A DNA stretch of 9,392 nt. Source: Flavobacterium psychrophilum (GTDB taxonomy: Bacteria; Bacteroidota; Bacteroidia; Flavobacteriales; Flavobacteriaceae). Of this stretch, positions 9,001-9,392 are shown piece after piece. The stretch's first letter is position 1. Every line of letters starts with the position of its first letter. The notes under the pieces were generated by a model. The model saw only the letters and a program-made list of their open reading frames with translations, made no database searches and was not told the DNA's origin. The DNA lies in contig CAMDDB010000019.1 of assembly GCA_945890865.1 (NCBI GenBank), positions 1 through 9,392 on the forward strand. Direction: 5' to 3'. The translations under genes and the position numbers were made by a program.

Positions 9001-9392
9001 AACAACCCATTGGTATTGGTATCTGTTCCTGTTGGGTAAGCAGAAATGTTTGTTGCTGTTGTTGAACTTCCTGCTTCAATCGCATCAGCACAACCATCAT
9101 TATCTGAGTCTAAATCCAGGTGATTTAAAACGCCATCGCCATCGGTGTCATTTACACAAACCGCTTTAGCATATGAACTTGGAATAAATAGAGAAGATAC
9201 TGTAAACTTAACTTCCGTTACACCACCATAATAAGAAACACCAGCAACACCTAGTATTCTATAATATTTGAATTTAGAACTCACTGCCAAGGTATTTGGC
9301 ATTACTAATGTTCCAGAACCCACAATAGAAGACATTGGAACAGATAGATCTGTCCAAGATGTATTGTTATTTGAGCCTTGTAATTTAAAGGT
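1..9392 (-). CDS. Giant multidomain surface adhesin, partial at both ends (at least 3130 residues)
   Basis: One reading frame (codons at + positions 3k to 3k+2, read downward) covers the whole window with no stop that I could find. Start and stop both lie outside, so the protein exceeds 3130 residues. Domains in order, numbering residue 1 at position 9392: discoidin-like module (1-78), then alternating TSP3 linkers and beta sandwiches (79-1291), an Ig-like domain (1292-1389), eight cadherin-like/tandem-95 repeats (1390-2257), a cysteine-rich TSP3 array (2258-2769), a lone cadherin-like domain (2770-2860) and TSP3 repeats (2861-3130). Proteins of this build in Bacteroidota are secreted or cell-surface adhesins, usually sorted by the type IX system. 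Here that is inference, because neither the signal peptide nor the C-terminal sorting domain is in view. The specific ligand cannot be read from the sequence. All recognisable domains on both strands fall in this single frame. The gene is unlikely to be broken, since phase is kept across every repeat boundary. Confidence 0.97.
3..350 (-). repeat. 114-bp (38-residue) TSP3 tandem repeat, three full copies plus the start of a fourth
   Basis: Residues 3015-3130. Units lie at 237-350, 123-236 and 9-122, and positions 3-8 begin another (Gly-Cys). Each unit reads GCTGTAPCTPTDTDGDGIPN, YLDVDSDGDGIPDSVEDS: a short Cys-bounded loop with two cysteines six residues apart, then two calcium loops. The only residue difference among the three copies is Val, Thr, Val after YLD. 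By hand count the copies differ at 7 to 12 of 114 bases, otherwise all synonymous. The array runs off the window edge, so the true copy number and what follows cannot be seen. Confidence 0.95.
351..578 (-). repeat. Acidic TSP3 loop region
   Basis: Residues 2939-3014. It starts as a B-type half (DCDGDGLTNNTEGLDDTDGD) and becomes a run of plain calcium loops: GIPDFEEVDSDGDGIPDALE, AGPNPNNPIDTDGDGTPDYQ, DTDSDGDGIPDSVEDS. The DxDGDGxPD spacing is typical of thrombospondin type-3 repeats, with each loop supplying Asp ligands for calcium. No cysteine occurs after the opening DCD until the 38-residue repeats begin. Confidence 0.9.
579..812 (-). other. Second copy of the junction cassette with one A-type Cys-TSP3 half unit
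   Basis: Residues 2861-2938. The first 41 residues (690-812) read DSDGDGVNDAQEAIDGTNPN, NPCSFVLASQNTTPTAAWLA, A and align with the first cassette at 2496-2621. The next 37 (579-689) are an A-type half: DCDGDGTPNGTDTSPLDPCI, YAIGSTPDITNPVWQAA. The 237-bp array is not expanded here, since only one A half follows before the sequence changes to ordinary TSP3 loops. Confidence 0.82.
813..1085 (-). other. Lone cadherin-like domain, divergent from R1-R8 (91 residues)
   Basis: Residues 2770-2860: PTAANDTANASPGSATTINI, LGNDDFLPNDGNTITQTGG, TATGTVSFNSITGTMTYTPA, AGEVGTTVTVVYQVC, QGSVCATATVTITVAPA. It keeps the tandem-95/Big_9 landmarks (AxND near the start, ILGND for VLTND, TYTPA for FTPA, and a final TVTITV strand) but is about 15 residues shorter and not a close copy of the R repeats. 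Two cysteines (QVCQGSVCA) lie 5 residues apart near the end, absent from R1-R8, and could form a local disulfide (inference). Confidence 0.8.
1086..1202 (-). repeat. Terminal degenerate TSP3 unit after the Cys array (39 residues)
   Basis: Residues 2731-2769: DCDNDGLTNGVEITNGTNPL, NPDSDGDGNPDNTDPNPTTP, T. It begins like a B half, but after NP the cysteine and the CSYTTAP segment are replaced by a plain TSP3 loop (DSDGDGNPDNTDPNP) and a Pro/Thr-rich connector into the next domain. It closes the array on its C-terminal side. Confidence 0.82.
1203..2495 (-). repeat. Five-copy 237-bp (79-residue) cysteine-rich TSP3 composite repeat
   Basis: Residues 2300-2730. Units: U1 2259-2495, U2 2022-2258, U3 1785-2021, U4 1548-1784, U5 1203-1547. 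Each has an A half of 37 residues (DCDGDGTPNGTDTAPLNPCI, then FTAGATPVTTNAIWQAA) and a B half of 42 residues (DCDNDGETNGTENTNGTNPN, NPCSYTTAPTASSP, AYATWSAL). Each half places one Cys inside the calcium loop (DCDxDG) and one in NPC, and ends with a Trp-containing strand. Unit spacing is exactly 237 bp at the DCD codons from 2495 to 1547. Nucleotide identity is very high: the first 39 bases of the A half are identical in U1, U3, U4 and U5. This points to recent duplication or gene conversion, and to likely copy-number change and assembly collapse. Confidence 0.95.
1329..1436 (-). repeat. Extra 36-residue A-type half unit inside U5
   Basis: U5 is 345 bp where the other units are 237 bp, and the 108-bp difference is one additional A half in phase. 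It reads DCDGDGTPNGTDPEPNNPC, then VGGSGTPVTTNAIWAAA, one residue shorter than a normal A half and with PEPNNPCVGGSG where the others have TAPLNPCIFAAG. The second part is close to the neighbouring A halves, while the first part is diverged. Confidence 0.85.
2496..2621 (-). other. Junction cassette between cadherin repeats and the Cys-TSP3 array (first copy)
   Basis: Residues 2258-2299 (42 residues): DTDGDGVMDFQELIDGTDPT, NPCSFLTASQIITPSAAWAA and L. It carries one TSP3 calcium loop, an EF-like acidic helix FQELIDG, and the NPC and AAW landmarks of the repeats that follow. It is joined directly to R8 after TVTPV, where earlier repeats have VNDAP. A second copy occurs at 690-812 after the other cadherin-like domain, so cadherin domain plus cassette looks like a reused unit. 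Confidence 0.8.
2622..5225 (-). repeat. Eight tandem cadherin-like / tandem-95 repeats R1-R8
   Basis: Residues 1390-2257. Units in protein order: R1 4893-5225 (111 residues), R2 4572-4892 (107), R3 4248-4571 (108), R4 3909-4247 (113), R5 3579-3908 (110), R6 3258-3578 (107), R7 2940-3257 (106), R8 2622-2939 (106). The consensus runs EDTPISGNVLTNDTD, EGNTLTVTQFTI, TATIPGVGTIVVNADGTY, FTPAANYNGTVPVITYT, VSDGNGGTDTGTL and ends TVTPVND, with AP-A opening the next unit. This is the Big_9/cadherin-like pattern of tandem-95 proteins, whose NDxDxxG and VND acidic positions are expected to bind calcium between units and stiffen the chain. Units differ at many nucleotide positions, so this array is older or less homogenised than the 237-bp array downstream. 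R1 and R4 have altered calcium loops and R8 lacks the usual VNDAP ending. Confidence 0.92.
5226..5519 (-). other. Ig-like domain of the Bacteroidota surface-protein type (98 residues)
   Basis: Residues 1292-1389. The strand pattern is characteristic: TITAQPTDQSVASGATATF, then NYQWQVSTNGGSTWTNV with the core Trp, GIYSGATTATLTITGVTS, and EYRYRLQISQSNFACGNL ending AARLIL. This 'QP-d-sv-G-ta-F ... YqWq-s-ngG-tW ... sGatt-tLtit-v ... YrC-like' layout is common in flavobacterial adhesins. The single cysteine lies near the C-terminal end; no partner is seen at the usual B-strand position, where Ala occurs (TFAATV), so the classical Ig disulfide is absent. Confidence 0.8.
5520..5750 (-). repeat. Divergent TSP3 linker L5 leading to the Ig-like domain (77 residues)
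   Basis: Residues 1215-1291. It begins like the other linkers with CVSDSDGDGIPNHLDLDSDN and GCSDANEAYN, then departs: a Gly/Asn/Thr/Ala-rich stretch (TDGNQYYGTGNPPAVGVNGS, TGATYPGTNAAVTTAGSAS) replaces the conserved middle and the second pair of calcium loops. It therefore has only half the acidic loops and half the cysteines of L1-L4. It probably acts as a flexible hinge between the sandwich series and the repeat stalk (inference). Confidence 0.75.
5751..6284 (-). other. Discoidin-like (F5/8 type C) domain M4 (178 residues)
   Basis: Residues 1037-1214. After a strand region with FKIELMKPTQLDAIYIKK it carries LKVQGSNDNAAWTDL, a 35-40 residue loop region, FTLTTNPGNYKFFRIYGVAS and the closing strand IASEIYLDV. 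This is the second-half signature of F5/8 type C domains and the closest relative of M0 in the window. The N-terminal part (TEWNTADKSYFAKFSSQL, then a DGNG turn) is longer than in M2, so the domain may have an extra N-terminal extension. The short tail AYVASAFPKATC leads into linker L5. Confidence 0.68.
6285..6632 (-). repeat. TSP3-like calcium linker L4 (116 residues)
   Basis: Residues 921-1036. Opens CAPVDIDTDGDGIPNRLDLD, then SDNDGCSDAIEASSSTTATS, PTGTDTNANGLLNNYEST, NYTSTYTNYALVNTINLC, TDSDGDGVPDFNDLDNDND and ends GVLDAEESPSC. It is a near copy of L1 and L3 with all four cysteines kept. It links M3 to M4. Confidence 0.87.
6633..7175 (-). other. Beta-sandwich module M3, probably galactose-binding-like (181 residues)
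   Basis: Residues 740-920. Strand-rich with features of a jelly roll: TATLEFTLPANTSLGGVVLW, ASDAFNYGGGDGPVKDFKVE, VIYNGVVTYTSQTF, VFYLGKTFVNPSKVRLRVAS and a closing MTLGEFKVI. The combination of a 'GVVLW' strand, a 'VKDFKVEV' strand and a late 'KVRLRV-S' strand is what galactose-binding-like domains of the discoidin/NPCBM type show, but it lacks the QGS-D-W signature of M0, M2 and M4. Function unknown; a ligand-binding role is inferred from its position in the alternating series. Confidence 0.5.
7176..7517 (-). repeat. TSP3-like calcium linker L3 (114 residues)
   Basis: Residues 626-739. Opens CTDRDTDSDGIPNRLDLDSD, continues GCADAVEAS, PTGTDTNTNGLLNNYELST, NYTSTYTDYALLNSINAC, then LDTDGDGITNFNDIDDDND and ends ILDAAEMSAC. 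Very close to L1 and L4 in both the polar middle and the cysteine spacing. It separates discoidin-like M2 from module M3. Confidence 0.87.
7518..7973 (-). other. Discoidin-like (F5/8 type C) domain M2, complete (152 residues)
   Basis: Residues 474-625. The full discoidin pattern can be followed: LQALVDGVDGLIFVANT (the conserved 'aLvDG' loop), ILQFDLPTPKILTQIELGN (the 'vDLg' strand pair), FKMQGWDGTQWGDIG (the 'q-s-Dg-W' strand), then FSKYRIFGIS and a closing AQEAYFV. The order and length fit a single F5/8 type C/galactose-binding-like domain of about 150 residues. Such domains usually bind sugars at loops on one face of the barrel. The binding residues cannot be assigned by eye. Confidence 0.72.
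7974..8303 (-). repeat. TSP3-like calcium linker L2 (110 residues, divergent middle)
   Basis: Residues 364-473. The same frame as L1: an opening Cys, LDTDNDGTPNHLDTDSDGD, GCSDAKESG, then after the middle CTDSDNDGVADL, DIDDDNDGVLDSEESTC. The central part differs from L1, L3 and L4: it reads HPAPVGTNGLADALETVADN in place of the PTGTDTNTNGLLNNYE block. It keeps the four-cysteine spacing and the terminal calcium loops. It joins module M1 to module M2. Confidence 0.85.
8304..8822 (-). other. Beta-sandwich module M1, family not recognised (173 residues)
   Basis: Residues 191-363. Alternating hydrophobic strands with no long helix: KPKFDLQGSYV, VGRMTKTYQTIPGVVYSFSI, KPYFRAINNTTGAVLVS, VRTITFAATSTSTDITLGF and GFYWEEADI. 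The run TKTYQTIPGVVYSFSI resembles the 'tf-tvpG-tY-lsF' strand pair common in galactose-binding-like and DUF642-like sandwiches, so a carbohydrate- or cell-wall-binding role is possible. It carries two extra cysteines near its N terminus (GTCTNAQ and THCTGWAS). It is not an obvious copy of the discoidin-like M0, M2 or M4. Family assignment is uncertain. Confidence 0.5.
8823..9158 (-). repeat. TSP3-like calcium linker L1 (112 residues)
   Basis: Residues 79-190, first complete copy of a linker repeated between beta sandwiches. It opens with CVNDTDGDG, then LDLDSDNDGCADAIEAG, a polar middle PTGTDTNTNGLLNNYEST, a short YTSTYSIFAL strand, and closes with CTDTDADG, DDIDDDNDGVPD and LQELTC. Acidic DxDxDG loops at both ends are thrombospondin type-3-like calcium sites. 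Four cysteines sit at the start, after the second loop, before the third loop and at the end, positions also occupied in L3 and L4. The cysteines probably form disulfides outside the cell (inference). Confidence 0.85.
9159..9392 (-). other. Discoidin-like (F5/8 type C, galactose-binding fold) domain M0, C-terminal part only
   Basis: Residues 1-78 of the visible protein. The signature is LQGSNNNTSWTDL followed about 30 residues later by KYYRILGVAG and a final strand TEVKF. This matches the second half of F5/8 type C/discoidin domains, with a strand ending in QGS-D-WT, then a YRI-G strand and a closing E-hydrophobic strand. The N-terminal half lies beyond 9392. It most closely resembles module M4 (5751-6284), including the tail before the linker (SSYAKAVC here, SAFPKATC there), so M0 and M4 look like duplicates. 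Such domains commonly bind glycans or other surface ligands; the ligand here is unknown. Confidence 0.7.

Noticed and set aside
1..9392. Frameshift or pseudogene within the giant frame
   Set aside because: All repeat spacings (114, 237, 318-339 and 330-348 bp) are multiples of three and the protein pattern stays in one phase from end to end.

Overview
The whole window lies inside one enormous protein-coding gene read on the minus strand. The frame whose codons occupy + strand positions 3k to 3k+2 reads as coherent protein from 9392 down to 3 (3130 full codons). I saw no in-frame stop, and neither the true start nor the true stop is present. The N-terminal side of the protein is at the high-coordinate end and the C-terminal side at the low-coordinate end. 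I see no RNA gene, intergenic space, promoter, terminator, mobile element or CRISPR array.

The protein is a mosaic surface adhesin of the type found in marine and freshwater Bacteroidota, most likely Flavobacteriaceae. This is inferred from the AT-leaning codon choice (TTA, GAT, GGT, ACA, GCA) and from the domain mix: thrombospondin type-3-like (TSP3) acidic calcium loops, discoidin-like beta sandwiches, a Bacteroidota-style Ig-like domain and tandem-95/cadherin-like repeats ending in VNDAP. Such proteins are normally exported by Sec and the type IX secretion system and usually end in a gliding-motility/T9SS sorting domain. Both ends are outside the window, so export is inferred and not seen.

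Layout in protein order: (1) 9392-5520, five beta-sandwich modules (M0-M4), each followed by a cysteine-bearing TSP3 linker of about 110 residues (L1-L4 complete, L5 divergent); M0, M2 and M4 are discoidin-like, while M1 and M3 are different sandwiches. (2) 5519-5226, one Ig-like domain. (3) 5225-2622, eight cadherin-like/tandem-95 repeats of 106-113 residues. (4) 2621-1086, a cysteine-rich TSP3 region built around five copies of a 79-residue (237-bp) composite repeat, one copy carrying an extra 36-residue half unit. (5) 1085-813, one more, divergent cadherin-like domain. (6) 812-3, a second copy of the junction cassette, then TSP3 loops that resolve into near-identical 38-residue (114-bp) repeats running off the low-coordinate edge.

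The likely arrangement is a long calcium-stiffened stalk with ligand-binding sandwiches spaced along the N-terminal part. The most notable structure is the cysteine-containing calcium-loop array at 1203-2495, with its alternating unit types, and the 114-bp array at the edge, where protein is almost invariant while synonymous positions vary. I found no evidence for an unrelated new system such as a defence locus, RNA element or mobile element.
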